A stretch of DNA of 54,264 bases from Solirhodobacter olei (GTDB lineage: Bacteria > Pseudomonadota > Alphaproteobacteria > Rhodobacterales > Rhodobacteraceae), in assembly GCF_004010155.1 (NCBI RefSeq), contig NZ_RRYH01000034.1, positions 1 through 54,264 of the forward strand. The letters are read 5' to 3'. The position numbers and the translations under genes are program-made. Position 1 is the first letter of the stretch. Every line of letters starts with the position of its first letter. The notes beneath the pieces were generated by a model. The model had not been told where the DNA came from and made no database searches. It saw only the letters and a list, made by a program, of their open reading frames with translations. Positions 10,001 through 18,113 of this stretch are shown here, one piece after another.

Positions 10001-10106
10001 GGCTGACAGGCAGGCTGAAGAGCGCGCGCAGGCCGAGCACGATGAACAGCAGGCTGATCACCATCGCAAGGACGGGACGCCGGATGAAGATGTCGGTGAA
10101 ACGCAT
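7053..10106 (-). CDS. RND-family multidrug efflux permease (HAE1, AcrB/MexB-like)
   Basis: 1017 residues, the usual size of HAE1 permeases. It starts with MRFTDIFIRRPVLA, the signature N-terminus, and shows the two-fold repeated architecture of twelve membrane helices with two large periplasmic loops. The TM4 proton-relay motif GLVVDDAIIVVENV is present with both aspartates. It works as a trimeric proton/drug antiporter in the inner membrane with the adaptor encoded immediately upstream (7-bp gap) and an outer-membrane channel that is not encoded here, so a TolC-like protein elsewhere is needed. The substrate cannot be predicted. Confidence 0.95.
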   Translation of the reverse strand: MRFTDIFIRRPVLAMVISLLFIVLGLRALFSLPVSQYPQTQSASVTITTLYPGADAATVAGFITQPLEASIAQAQGIDYLSSSSSSGVSTITAQLRLNYDANKALTEINTQISAVKNQLPAAAQTPIINVSTGQTTDAMYLGFYSKTMTANDVTDYLNRVVVPKLNAVDGVQTAEVLGGRTFALRAWLDPVKMAGHGVTAADVYSALSANNYLTALGSAKGQWVSVPLTADTDLHTVAAFKKLVIKNKGGSVVRLEDVAKVVLGSDSYNLNVAFNGIHSVFIGIKVAPDANILDVAAHVRQAFPSVTSQLPEGLTGKIVYDSTKFINSSISEVIKTLIETLAIVTVVIFLFLGSFRAIAVPLVAMPLSLIGAAFGMELLGYSINLLTLLALVLAIGLVVDDAIIVVENVDRHMKEEKRTPLQSAIMAARELGSPILAMTLVLIAVYLPIGFQGGLTGALFVQFAFTLASAVTVSGIVALTLSPMMCSRIFKPAQDDAWLARHIDEVFEAVRRFYLRILRSLMQTYSVPVVMSVILIAMLAAMFTMSQKELAPTEDQGVVAALVTGPPTATASQMVTYNNQMFDIAKTLPEYDQMFQISGFPTVNQGFSGVLLKPYSERSRSATQVQHELQAKWNGVAGAKVVAFQFPSLPGSSGLPVQYVIKTTQPFQNLEDVVKKIVDKAKAEHKFYYIDSNLKIDQPQANLIIDADKVAALGLTKQQVGQALGAALAGANVNYFTIDGRAYKVIPQVLQVDRLAPSDILNLHIPTPNGPVAVSTVAHLTTSVVPESISHFQQLNSATISGVPAGSQSAALSFLNKTLQQVAPSGFTADYAGQSRQFIQESGGFLVTMMFSVIIVFLALSALFESFRDPIVILISVPLALFGAVSFIFLGFSTINIYTEVGLVTLMGLISKHGILIVQFANAAQEAGMSKLEAVLDAASTRLRPILMTTAAMVFGVVPLVVASGAGAAGRHAMGLVIFTGMSIGTLFTLFVVPAMYLLLASRIAPRKDEAGALAAH

Positions 10107-10113
10107 GTCGGCG

Positions 10114-11289
10114 TCACTCTTCCTGCGGCGCGGCGTTGGGCGAATTCGGCGGCTGGACGGAGTTGTCCACCTTGACCGCGGCGCCCGGGCTCAGCTTCAG
10201 CTGGCCGCTGGTGACGACATGCTGCCCCGCCTTCAGCCCCTTCAGCACCGCGACCTGGTCGCCGCGGGTGGGGCCAGTGGTTACGAAGACCTGCTTGACG
10301 ATCTTGCCGTTCCCCTTCGGCGCGGGTTCGACCACATAGACCGATGCTCCGTAGGAGTTATAGGCGATCGCGGCCACGGGCAGGGTCAGAAGCTGCCTGG
10401 GCTTGCCGGTCTGGATCGTGGTCTTGACGAACATCCCGGGGCGCAGCAGCCCGCCGGGGTTGGGGATCGTCGCGCGCACTGTGACGTTGCGCGTCGAGGC
10501 GTCGACCTTCGGGTTGATCGCGGTGACCTTTCCGGGAAAGCTCTTTCCCGGAAAGGCATCCAGGCTGACCTTGACGATATCGCCGGGCGACAGCTTGCCG
10601 ACGCTGCCCTGCGGCACGTCGAAATCGTCATGCATCGCGCTCAGGTCCTGCAGCGTTACGATTGTGGTGCCCGGCGTCAGGTATTGGCCAAGGTTCACCT
10701 GCACGATGCCGACCTGGCCGGAGAAGGGCGCGGTCACCGTCTTCTCGTCGATCAGCGCCTTCTGCTGGGCGACGAGGGCCTGTTTGCCCTTCAGCTCCGC
10801 CTCGTCGGCATCGAGTGTGGCCCGCGACACGGTCTGCCCCGCCATCAGGCCCCGGTCGCGCTTCAGCGTGCTCGCCGCGAGGTCCGCCGCCGCCTGGAGC
10901 GAGGCGAGCTGGGCGCGATCCGGCGCGTCGTTGAGCTGGACGAGAATGGCCCCGGCGGCGACCTTCGCGCCCGAGCTGACAGGGATCCCTGTCACCACGC
11001 CCGCGGCCTGCGCCGGCACATCGACGCCCTGAACCGCGGAGAGCGTGCCCACCGCCGTCATCTGCGGCTGCCAGGCCGAGGGCTGCACCACGATATCGGA
11101 GACCGTCGCCGGCGTCGGTTTCGGCGCGCTCGCGATCAGGGTCTGAACATGCTTGTAAAATCCGAACCCTAGCGCGGCTGCCAGGACGATCACCAACAGG
11201 ATCATCAGCGCCATGCGTTTCAGCGTCGAGGGTTTGGCTGTCTTGGCGGGAGCGTCGGGCGTCGGCGCTTCGGTCATGTGCAAGCTCAT
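10114..11289 (-). CDS. RND efflux periplasmic adaptor (membrane fusion protein)
   Basis: 391 residues. A short cytoplasmic N-terminus is followed by one hydrophobic anchor (about 26-44), then the lipoyl-like beta-hairpin, a helical hairpin (QLASLQAAADLAASTLKRDR region) and the beta-barrel domain (LSPGDIVKVSLDAFPGKSFPG), the domain order of HlyD/AcrA adaptors. A downstream ATG at 11277 (MTEAPTPD) is an alternative start. First gene of a two-gene operon with the permease. A candidate promoter with an overlapping palindrome lies about 190-220 bp upstream. Confidence 0.93.
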   Translation of the reverse strand: MSLHMTEAPTPDAPAKTAKPSTLKRMALMILLVIVLAAALGFGFYKHVQTLIASAPKPTPATVSDIVVQPSAWQPQMTAVGTLSAVQGVDVPAQAAGVVTGIPVSSGAKVAAGAILVQLNDAPDRAQLASLQAAADLAASTLKRDRGLMAGQTVSRATLDADEAELKGKQALVAQQKALIDEKTVTAPFSGQVGIVQVNLGQYLTPGTTIVTLQDLSAMHDDFDVPQGSVGKLSPGDIVKVSLDAFPGKSFPGKVTAINPKVDASTRNVTVRATIPNPGGLLRPGMFVKTTIQTGKPRQLLTLPVAAIAYNSYGASVYVVEPAPKGNGKIVKQVFVTTGPTRGDQVAVLKGLKAGQHVVTSGQLKLSPGAAVKVDNSVQPPNSPNAAPQEE

Positions 11290-11797
11290 CTGAAATGGAA
11301 GTCAGCGAAACGGGTTATGGAACGCGGGCGCGGTCGTTGAGGTAGGTAGGGCGCGGCGTGGACCCAGGCAAGGAAGTGCCGCTTCGGTTCTGCTGCCGTT
11401 GCGAAGGGATCGGGCGGTTTGTTCGGCGCGGCGAGCCGGTCTGTGGTGCGTATCCCCAGGGGTTGAACGCCTCTCTCACTAATAGTGTTAGGGAGTCGCG
11501 TCCAGTTCAAAGGCTTGTGATCTCGGGCAGGTGTGGCGCGAATGCCGGAAAGTCGGGCAAAAGCAGCCGTCTGCCGCGCGTTCTTGACTCACCCCGCGCA
11601 GGCTTGGCTGCCCCGTGATTCCCGGGCAGCCGGTCACCGCGCCATTCTTCGGTGGCGCAGACACGGCCGCGGCGGGTGCCGGGCCGGGCGAGGCTGCGGG
11701 TGTCGTCCTTGGTGTTGAGCCTGCCGCCGCGCTGGTGCTAGGTCTTGCGCTGAGAGGCGCCGCGCCCGATGCGCTGCCATGGGAGAGGACACGCCGC
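11290..11797. other. Intergenic region between divergent RND and monooxygenase operons (508 bp)
   Basis: No supportable gene. It holds the candidate promoter/operator described at 11477-11510 and a hairpin at 11606-11631 (arms GGCTGCCC and GGGCAGCC, 10-base loop) that lies in the leader of the monooxygenase operon. The last bases contain GGGAGAGGA, the ribosome-binding site of the monooxygenase gene. Confidence 0.5.
11477..11510 (-). promoter_or_regulatory. Candidate RND operon promoter with overlapping TetR-type operator
   Basis: On the minus strand TTGAAC (11510-11505) is followed after 17 bases by CACTAT (11487-11482), a weak sigma-70-like -35/-10 pair pointing at the efflux operon. The -10 overlaps a perfect 11-base palindrome CACTAATAGTG (11477-11487) with further partial symmetry outside it. 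Palindromes in this position are typical TetR-family repressor sites for RND pumps, but no TetR gene is in the window. The -10 match is only 3 of 6. Confidence 0.4.
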
Positions 11798-13066
11798 ATG
11801 TCAGTCGAGAAGGTCGAAGCGCTTGTCATCGGGGCAGGGCAGGCGGGCCTTGCGATGAGCGCGCATCTCGGGGCTGCAGGCATCGGCCATCTCGTTCTCG
11901 AACGCGCCCGCATTGCCGAACGCTGGCGCTCGGAACGCTGGGACTCGCTGGTCGCCAACGGCCCCGCCTGGCACGATCGTTTCCCCGACCTGACCTTCCC
12001 CGGCTCCCCCGACGCTTTCGTGCCGAAGGATGCCGTCGCCGATTATTTCGAGGCCTATGCCGAGAAGATCGCCGCCCCGATCCGCTGCGGCGTCGAGGTG
12101 CTGGAACTGACCCGCAACGAGGGTCGCGCGGGCTTCAGCGCGCGGACCTCCGAGGGCAGGGTCGAGGCCGACTACGTCGTCGTCGCCACGGGCGCCTTCC
12201 AGCGCCCTGTGATGCCGCGGCTGATCCCCGAGGGGGCGGGGCTCACGCAGATCCACTCCAACGCCTACCGCAACCCGGCCTCGCTGCCGAAGGGGGCGGT
12301 GCTGGTCGTCGGCGCCGGCTCCTCCGGCGTGCAGATCGCCGACGAGCTGCTGCGCGCCGGGCGGGAGGTCTACCTCTCCGTGGGTCCGCATGGCCGGCCG
12401 CCGCGGCGTTACAGGGGGCGCGATTTCGTATGGTGGCTCGGCGTTCTGAACAAATGGGATGCCGAAGCCTCGCCGGGCGATGAGCATGTCACCATCGCCG
12501 TCAGCGGCGCGCGGGGCGGAGAGACCGTGGATTTCCGTCGCCTGGCCGCCGCCGGCATGGTGCTTCTCGGCCGGACGGAAGGGTTTGCCGAGGGCCGGCT
12601 GAGCTTCGCCCCTGACCTCGCGGCCAATATCGCGGCCGGGGATGCCGACTACCTTGCCCTTCTCGACGAAGCGGATGCCTTCGTCGCCCGGACCGGCCTC
12701 GACCTGCCCCCGGACCCGGAAGCGCGTCTGATCGGTCCGGATCCGGCCTGCCTGCGGGATCCGATCCTGAGCCTCGATCTGGCCAAGGCGGGCATCTCCA
12801 CCGTGATCTGGGCCACCGGCTACGCGCGCGATTACGGCTGGATGAAGCTCGGCGCCTGCGACGCGTCGGGCGAGCCGCTGCACCGGCGTGGCGTCTCGAC
12901 GGAACCCGGGGTCTATTTCCTCGGCCTACCCTGGCAGACGCGGCGCGGCTCCTCCTTCATCTGGGGCGTCTGGTACGACGCCGGATATGTCTGCGACCAC
13001 ATCGCCAAGCAGCGCGGCTACCTCGCCTACGACGGCACCGGCACGGCCCCGCCGGACGGCCCCTGA
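11798..13066 (+). CDS. Flavin-dependent monooxygenase (FMO/CzcO-like NAD(P)-binding oxidoreductase)
   Basis: 422 residues from the ATG at 11798, chosen because GGGAGAGGA sits nine bases upstream and the FAD fold begins directly (VEALVIGAGQAGLAMSAHL, GxGxxG). A second dinucleotide fold for NADPH is at about 165-185 (VLVVGAGSSGVQIADELL). The ATGY block near the C-terminus (WATGYARDYGW) is typical of class B flavin monooxygenases. It probably oxygenates a small amine or sulfur compound. It is the first gene of an operon with a RidA protein (21-bp gap) and a DUF1028 protein, which suggests that a reactive imine/enamine intermediate is handled. Confidence 0.88.
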   Translation: MSVEKVEALVIGAGQAGLAMSAHLGAAGIGHLVLERARIAERWRSERWDSLVANGPAWHDRFPDLTFPGSPDAFVPKDAVADYFEAYAEKIAAPIRCGVEVLELTRNEGRAGFSARTSEGRVEADYVVVATGAFQRPVMPRLIPEGAGLTQIHSNAYRNPASLPKGAVLVVGAGSSGVQIADELLRAGREVYLSVGPHGRPPRRYRGRDFVWWLGVLNKWDAEASPGDEHVTIAVSGARGGETVDFRRLAAAGMVLLGRTEGFAEGRLSFAPDLAANIAAGDADYLALLDEADAFVARTGLDLPPDPEARLIGPDPACLRDPILSLDLAKAGISTVIWATGYARDYGWMKLGACDASGEPLHRRGVSTEPGVYFLGLPWQTRRGSSFIWGVWYDAGYVCDHIAKQRGYLAYDGTGTAPPDGP

Positions 13067-13087
13067 CCCTCACCCCTGGAGACCTCG

Positions 13088-13501
13088 ATGGCCCATACCC
13101 GCATCCGCAAGTTCAATACCCGCGACACCTATCCCGAGCAGAAGCTCGACAACGACCTCTGCCAGGCCGTCGTCGCGCGCGGGACAACGATCTTCCTGCG
13201 CGGGCAATGCCCGCAGGACCTCGACACGGCGGCGGACATCGGCAGCTTCGACCCGGTCGAGCAGACCCACAAGGTGATGCAGAACATTCGCCAGCTGATC
13301 GAGGAGGCCGGCGGGAAGATGGAGCATCTGTGCAAGGTCGTGGTCTACCTTACCGACGTGCGCCACCGCGAGGCGGTCTACCGGACCATGGGCGAGTACA
13401 TAAAGGGCGTGCATCCGGTCTCCACCGGCGTGGTGGTCAGCTGCCTTGCCCGGCCGTCCTGGCTGGTGGAGATCGACGCAACCGCGGTGATCCCGGATTG
13501 A
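13088..13501 (+). CDS. RidA/YjgF-family protein
   Basis: 137 residues, the normal RidA length. The family core is visible: GQCPQDLDTA, DPVEQTHKVMQNIRQLIEEAG, MEHLCKVVVYLTD and the C-terminal LARPSWLVEIDATAVI with the arginine that binds carboxylates in RidA trimers. Family members hydrolyse reactive enamine/imine intermediates or act as deaminases. In the operon it sits between the flavin monooxygenase and the DUF1028 gene, so the intermediate is probably formed by the monooxygenase; that link is inferred. CTGGAGACC upstream supplies the ribosome-binding site. Confidence 0.9.
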   Translation: MAHTRIRKFNTRDTYPEQKLDNDLCQAVVARGTTIFLRGQCPQDLDTAADIGSFDPVEQTHKVMQNIRQLIEEAGGKMEHLCKVVVYLTDVRHREAVYRTMGEYIKGVHPVSTGVVVSCLARPSWLVEIDATAVIPD

Positions 13502-13541
13502 GACGGGGCCGCAAGGGGTAGGGGCAAGACAGGGGGGAGCC

Positions 13542-14219
13542 ATGACCTTTTCCATCGTCGCGCGCTGCGCGGACAGCGGCCAGTTCGGGGTCGCGATCTC
13601 ATCCTCCTCGCCGGCGGTGGCGGCGCGCTGCGCCTTCGCGCGCTCGGGCGTGGGGGCGGTCGCGACGCAGAACGTGACGAATCCGGCGCTGGGTCCGTGG
13701 ACGCTTGACCGGATGACGACAGGCGCCTCGGCAGAGGCGGCGGTGGCCGCGGCCGTCGCGGCCGATGGTCATCCCGCCTACCGCCAGCTCCTCGCGATCG
13801 ACGGCGCGGGACGGAGCGCGGTCCATTCCGGCGAAAGGGCGCTCGGCATCTGGGGCTCCGCCGCCGGGCGCGACTGCGTGGCCGGGGGGAACCTTCTTGA
13901 GAATGCCGGGGTCCCGGGGGCGATGGTGGCGGCGTTCGAGGCGGCCGAGGGCGCACTTGGGGCCCGGCTTGTCGCGGCGATGCAGGCGGGGCTTGCCGCG
14001 GGCGGCGAGGCCGGGCCGGTCCATTCGGCGGGTCTGCTGATCGCCGACCGTCAGGCCTGGCCCTATGCCGAGCTGCGGATCGACTGGCTCGACGAGGCCT
14101 GCCCGATCGAGGCGCTGGCGCGGACATGGGAGGTCTACGCCCCGCAGGCAGACGACTACGTCACCCGGGCGCTGAACCCGACGGCGGCGCCGTCCTACGG
14201 CGTTCCCGGCGACGCCTGA
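13542..14219 (+). CDS. DUF1028-family Ntn-hydrolase-like protein
   Basis: 225 residues beginning TFSIVARCADSGQFGVAISS, the signature start of DUF1028 proteins, followed by GVGAVATQNVTNPALG, GGNLLENAGV and AELRIDWLDEACPIEAL. The family is predicted to have an Ntn-hydrolase fold with the residue after the initiator Met as a candidate nucleophile (here Thr2). It is usually encoded with RidA-type and amidohydrolase genes in degradation operons. A strong purine-rich ribosome-binding site (GGGGGGAG) precedes the ATG. The function in this operon is not established; hydrolysis of an amide or lactam is a reasonable guess. Confidence 0.88.
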   Translation: MTFSIVARCADSGQFGVAISSSSPAVAARCAFARSGVGAVATQNVTNPALGPWTLDRMTTGASAEAAVAAAVAADGHPAYRQLLAIDGAGRSAVHSGERALGIWGSAAGRDCVAGGNLLENAGVPGAMVAAFEAAEGALGARLVAAMQAGLAAGGEAGPVHSAGLLIADRQAWPYAELRIDWLDEACPIEALARTWEVYAPQADDYVTRALNPTAAPSYGVPGDA

Positions 14220-14377
14220 ACCCGCGCGGGCCGCTGCGCAAGGCTGCTTGCCATGGCGGCCCGGGGGGCGTATCAGCCGCGCCTCAGGCTCCGGATTTCC
14301 GAGGTGTCCCCGGGCGGGACAGGGGGAAGGGTGAGCCCTTACCCGAGGCCACGGGCCTCCCAAGTTGAAAGACGGAC

Positions 14378-16447
14378 ATGGCTGATCTCACAGGAATCGC
14401 CCCGGCGCTGGCCGAGGCACTTTCGGACCGCGGATATGACACGCTGACGGCGGTGCAGCTTGCGGTGCTGGACGAGGGCGTCGCCGGGCGCGACCTGCTG
14501 GTTTCGGCGCAGACCGGATCGGGCAAGACCGTCGCCTTCGGCCTTGCCATCGCGCCCGACCTTCTGGCCGGGGCCGAGCGGCTGGAACCCGCGACCGCGC
14601 CGCTTGCCCTGGTCGTCGCCCCGACGCGGGAGCTGGCGCTGCAGGTCCGGCGTGAATTCGAATGGCTCTATGCCGGGGCGGGGGCGGAGCTCGCTTCCTG
14701 CGTCGGCGGCATGGATTACCGCACGGAGCGGCGGGCGCTGGCGCGGGGGGCGCATATCGTCGTCGGCACGCCGGGCCGCCTGCGCGACCATATCTCGCGC
14801 GGCTCGCTGGATCTCTCCGCCGTCCGCGCCGTGGTGCTGGACGAGGCCGACGAGATGCTGGACCTGGGCTTCCGCGAGGACCTTGAATTCATCCTCGGCT
14901 CCGCGCCGGAGGAGCGCCGGGCGCTGATGTTCTCCGCCACCGTTCCGCCGGAGATCGAGGCGCTGGCCGCCACCTTCCAGCGCGATGCGCTGCGGCTGCG
15001 CACCGCCTCCGAAACCCGTCAGCACGCCGATATCGACTACCGCTGCTTCAGCGTGGCCCAGGGCGACCGGGAGCATGCGATAATCAATGTTCTCAGGTAC
15101 TTCGAGGCCGAGCGGGCGATCGTGTTCTGCAAGACACGGGCCGAGGTCTCGCATCTTCTGGGCCGGTTCCACAACCGCGGCTTCCAGGTCGTGGCGCTGT
15201 CAGGCGAACTGTCGCAGACCGAGCGGCTTCATGCCCTGCAGGCGGTGCGCGACGGGCGGGCGCGGGTCTGCATCGCGACCGATGTCGCGGCCCGCGGGAT
15301 CGACCTGCCGGGGTTGGAGCTGGTCATTCACGCCGACCTGCCGCAGAATCCCGAGGCGCTTCTGCACCGCTCCGGCCGGACCGGGCGGGCAGGTAGGCAC
15401 GGGGTCTCTGCGCTGATCGTCACGCCGCGGGACACCAAGAAGGCACAGCGGCTTTTGCAGGCGGCAAAGCTCAGGGCCGAATGGGGTCCTGCGCCCTCGG
15501 TCGAAGCGGTGCTGGAGAAGGACGAGAGCCGGCTTCTGGCCGCCCCCGAACTGGCCGGCGAGGTGGCCGAGGACGAGGCCGCGTCCGTGGCGGCGCTGAC
15601 CAAGGCGCACGGGAGCGAGGCGCTGGCGGCGGCCTTCCTGCGGCTCTGGCGGGCCGGGCGCTCTGCGCCGGAGGAGATCGCGACGATCGCTGCCCCGGCC
15701 GCGCCGGCGCCGGCGGTGAAGCGCGATCTGCAGGCCTTCGGCGACTCGGTCTGGTATGCGCTATCGGTCGGCCACGAGGGCCGGGCGGAGGCGCGCTGGA
15801 TCCTGCCAAAGCTTTGCGATCATGGCAGAATTACCCGTGCAGCCATCGGCGCGATCCGGGTGCAGCGCAACGTCACCTTCGTCCAGATCGCCGCCGGGGA
15901 GGCCGCCGGTTTCGAGGCCGCGCTGGGCGCGGGGCTGGAGATCGAGGCGGGGCTTTCGCTGTCGCGGCTGGAGAGCGCGCCGAGCTTCGATCGCTCCGAG
16001 CCGGCCCCGCGCGGGCGGCCCCAGCGGCCCGAGCGCCCGGCCCGGGCGGAGCGGCCCCAACGGTCCGAGCGCCCGGCCAGACCGGAGCGGTTGGAACGGT
16101 CCGAACCCGCGCTGCAGGAGCATGACGCGCCCGCCGAGGCGCCTCGTAAGAAACCGCGCTGGAGCCCGGAAAAGAAGGCCGAAAGGCCGGCGCGGGAGCA
16201 TCGCGCCGAGGGCCATGCCGAACACCGGTCGGAGGCCTCCGCGGCCGCCCCGTCGGAGGGCAGGACGGGCTGGAAGAAACCCCGGACCACCGAGCCGGGG
16301 AAGAAGCCGCGCGGCAAGCATGCGCCGGGGGGCAAGCCCTTCGGAGGCAAGCCTGCCGGGGGCAAGGCTGGCGGTTTCAAGGCGGGCAGCGCGCGGGCGG
16401 GGGCGGGCGGCAAACCGCGCTCTGGCCCGAAGGGAAAGCGGCCCTAG
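14378..16447 (+). CDS. DEAD-box ATP-dependent RNA helicase with DbpA-type RNA-binding domain
   Basis: 689 residues. Helicase core motifs are in order: motif I AQTGSGKT (44-51), APTRELALQV (81-90), TPGR (131-134), DEAD (155-158), SAT (186-188), DVAARGIDLP and HRSGRTGRAG (about 327-336). A DbpA/CsdA-like RNA-binding fold follows (about 430-510). The last roughly 165 residues are low-complexity, first Arg/Pro/Glu repeats (RPERPAR type), then Lys/Gly repeats (GGKPFGGKPAGGKAGG), a typical RNA-binding tail of CsdA/DeaD-like helicases in alphaproteobacteria. It is expected to unwind structured RNA in ribosome assembly or cold adaptation. A 158-bp leader precedes it. Confidence 0.93.
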   Translation: MADLTGIAPALAEALSDRGYDTLTAVQLAVLDEGVAGRDLLVSAQTGSGKTVAFGLAIAPDLLAGAERLEPATAPLALVVAPTRELALQVRREFEWLYAGAGAELASCVGGMDYRTERRALARGAHIVVGTPGRLRDHISRGSLDLSAVRAVVLDEADEMLDLGFREDLEFILGSAPEERRALMFSATVPPEIEALAATFQRDALRLRTASETRQHADIDYRCFSVAQGDREHAIINVLRYFEAERAIVFCKTRAEVSHLLGRFHNRGFQVVALSGELSQTERLHALQAVRDGRARVCIATDVAARGIDLPGLELVIHADLPQNPEALLHRSGRTGRAGRHGVSALIVTPRDTKKAQRLLQAAKLRAEWGPAPSVEAVLEKDESRLLAAPELAGEVAEDEAASVAALTKAHGSEALAAAFLRLWRAGRSAPEEIATIAAPAAPAPAVKRDLQAFGDSVWYALSVGHEGRAEARWILPKLCDHGRITRAAIGAIRVQRNVTFVQIAAGEAAGFEAALGAGLEIEAGLSLSRLESAPSFDRSEPAPRGRPQRPERPARAERPQRSERPARPERLERSEPALQEHDAPAEAPRKKPRWSPEKKAERPAREHRAEGHAEHRSEASAAAPSEGRTGWKKPRTTEPGKKPRGKHAPGGKPFGGKPAGGKAGGFKAGSARAGAGGKPRSGPKGKRP

Positions 16448-16448
16448 G

Positions 16449-16467
16449 GGCGGCCCCGAAAGCCGCC
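16449..16467 (+). terminator. Candidate terminator after the RNA helicase gene
   Basis: GGCGGC, seven-base loop CCCGAAA, GCCGCC, starting two bases after the helicase stop. There is no T-run, so it may only stabilise the 3' end. Confidence 0.4.
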
Positions 16468-16865
16468 TCGCCACGGCTTCAATCTGGTTAAGAAACCCTT
16501 GGCCGGGCGGACGGGGAACCGGCTGCCCGGCGTGAAGAAGGTCGGGAAAGTCCTTGGTTCGGCTAGAAAATAGACCTACCGATTCCGCACCGATTCAGCA
16601 CCGCTTTGACACCGTAATCATACCGCAAATCCGGACGGTGTGGGCGGCCTGCGCGCAACGCCCCCCTCGCCGGCGTGGCGCCTCATCCCGGCCCGCCCGT
16701 ATTCCGCGATCCCCGCCTGCGACCCTGAGACGCCCGCCAATTCGATCGTGGCGGGTCCGAGTTGCGACAGATCAAGGAGCTTTGCAGAGGCCGTGCTAGC
16801 AGTATCGGGAGCGTCCCGCGCCACAGATGGCGCGTGGACGCCTGAACCAGAGGAAAGCGGTTCTC
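16468..16865. other. Intergenic region upstream of the MacA-MacB-like operon (398 bp)
   Basis: No supportable gene. It contains a short tandem-like motif (CCGATTCCGCACCGATTCAGCACCG split around 16580-16603) and a TTGACA at 16606-16611 without a convincing -10 at standard spacing. AGAGGAAAG at 16849-16857 is the ribosome-binding site of the next gene. Confidence 0.4.
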
Positions 16866-18113
16866 ATGCCCACCTCGACCGAAGACCTTCAGAAGATCCT
16901 TGCAGCGAAGGCCGGACGCCGACGCTGGCCCCGATGGGGTGCGCTCGGGCTTCTGCTTCTTGCCCTGGCAGCAGCGGGGCTGTGGTGGCGGCAGGCCGCG
17001 ACCACGGCGGGACCGGTCTACGCGACCGCGCCTGCGAGCTATGCCGACCTGACGGTTCAGGTCACCGCGACTGGGGCCGTGCAGCCCACCGACGAGGTGC
17101 AGGTTTCGAGCGAGCTCAGCGGGACCGTTCGCGAGGTTGCGGCGGATTACAACGACCACGTCTCTGCCGGGCAGTTGCTGGCGAAGCTCGATACCGACAA
17201 GCTGAAGGCGACGGTCGACCATGCAGAGGCAACGCTTGCGGCCGCGAAAGCGATGGTGGCCCAGGCCGCGGCAACGGTGGTCGAGGCACAGGGCACCTAC
17301 AACCGCGTTTCCGAGCTTGAGAAGCGCGGATCCGGCACGGCGCAGGATCTGCAGACAGCGAGCGCCACGCTGGCGCGGGCGCAGGCCGCGGTGGAAAGTG
17401 CCAATGCCAACGTGCGTGTCGCGGAAGCCGATCTGAAGCTCGATCAGGCGACGCTTGCCAAGGCGGCGATCACCTCGCCCATCGACGGCATCGTGCTGTC
17501 GCGCAATGTCGAGGTCGGACAGATCGTTGCGTCCTCGCTTCAGGCGCCCGTGCTTTTCACGCTGGCCTCCGACCTGACGCATATGGAGCTGGACGTCGAC
17601 ATAGACGAGGCGGATATCGGCAAGGTCGCGGCGGGCAACCGGGCGGAATTCACGGTCGAGGCCTATCCGAACCGGCGTTTTCCGGCCGTGATCTCGAAGG
17701 TTCGATATGCGCCGCAGACCGTGGATGGTGTCGTGACCTACCAGGCGGTGCTTTCGGTCGACAACGCCGACCTGGCGCTTCGGCCCGGCATGACCGCGAC
17801 GGCGGTGATCACGGTGGCGTCGGTCAAGCATGCCCTGGTCGTGCCCAATGCCGCGCTGCGCTTCACCCCGCCGGCCCCGAAGAAGGCAAGCGGCGGTTCC
17901 GGCTTCGTCGGCATGCTCATCCGGCCGCCCCATTCAGATCGGACGACGCCCGCGGCGGCCGCGGGGGGCGCCCAGCGGGTCTGGGTTCTGAAGGGGGGCA
18001 GCCCCATGCCGGTCGAAGTCACGGTGGGGGAGACGGACGGTTCCCTGACGCAGATCGCCGCGGGGTCGCTTCAGGCCGGCGACGCCGTCATCACCAGCGT
18101 GTCGGGGTCATGA
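16866..18113 (+). CDS. MacA-like periplasmic adaptor (HlyD family)
   Basis: 415 residues from the ATG at 16866, selected because AGAGGAAAG lies eight bases upstream; the frame stays open further back. One N-terminal membrane anchor (about 24-42). Then the split biotinyl-lipoyl domain, a coiled helical hairpin (about 100-195, repeats of AAA/VVEAQ and ARAQAAVESANANV), and beta-barrel and membrane-proximal domains. It is followed, with a four-base ATGA overlap, by the cognate ABC ATPase gene and then a MacB-like permease gene. It therefore forms the adaptor of a tripartite ABC exporter of macrolide/peptide/lipid type. The substrate is unknown, and an outer-membrane partner is not encoded here. 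Confidence 0.9.
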   Translation: MPTSTEDLQKILAAKAGRRRWPRWGALGLLLLALAAAGLWWRQAATTAGPVYATAPASYADLTVQVTATGAVQPTDEVQVSSELSGTVREVAADYNDHVSAGQLLAKLDTDKLKATVDHAEATLAAAKAMVAQAAATVVEAQGTYNRVSELEKRGSGTAQDLQTASATLARAQAAVESANANVRVAEADLKLDQATLAKAAITSPIDGIVLSRNVEVGQIVASSLQAPVLFTLASDLTHMELDVDIDEADIGKVAAGNRAEFTVEAYPNRRFPAVISKVRYAPQTVDGVVTYQAVLSVDNADLALRPGMTATAVITVASVKHALVVPNAALRFTPPAPKKASGGSGFVGMLIRPPHSDRTTPAAAAGGAQRVWVLKGGSPMPVEVTVGETDGSLTQIAAGSLQAGDAVITSVSGS

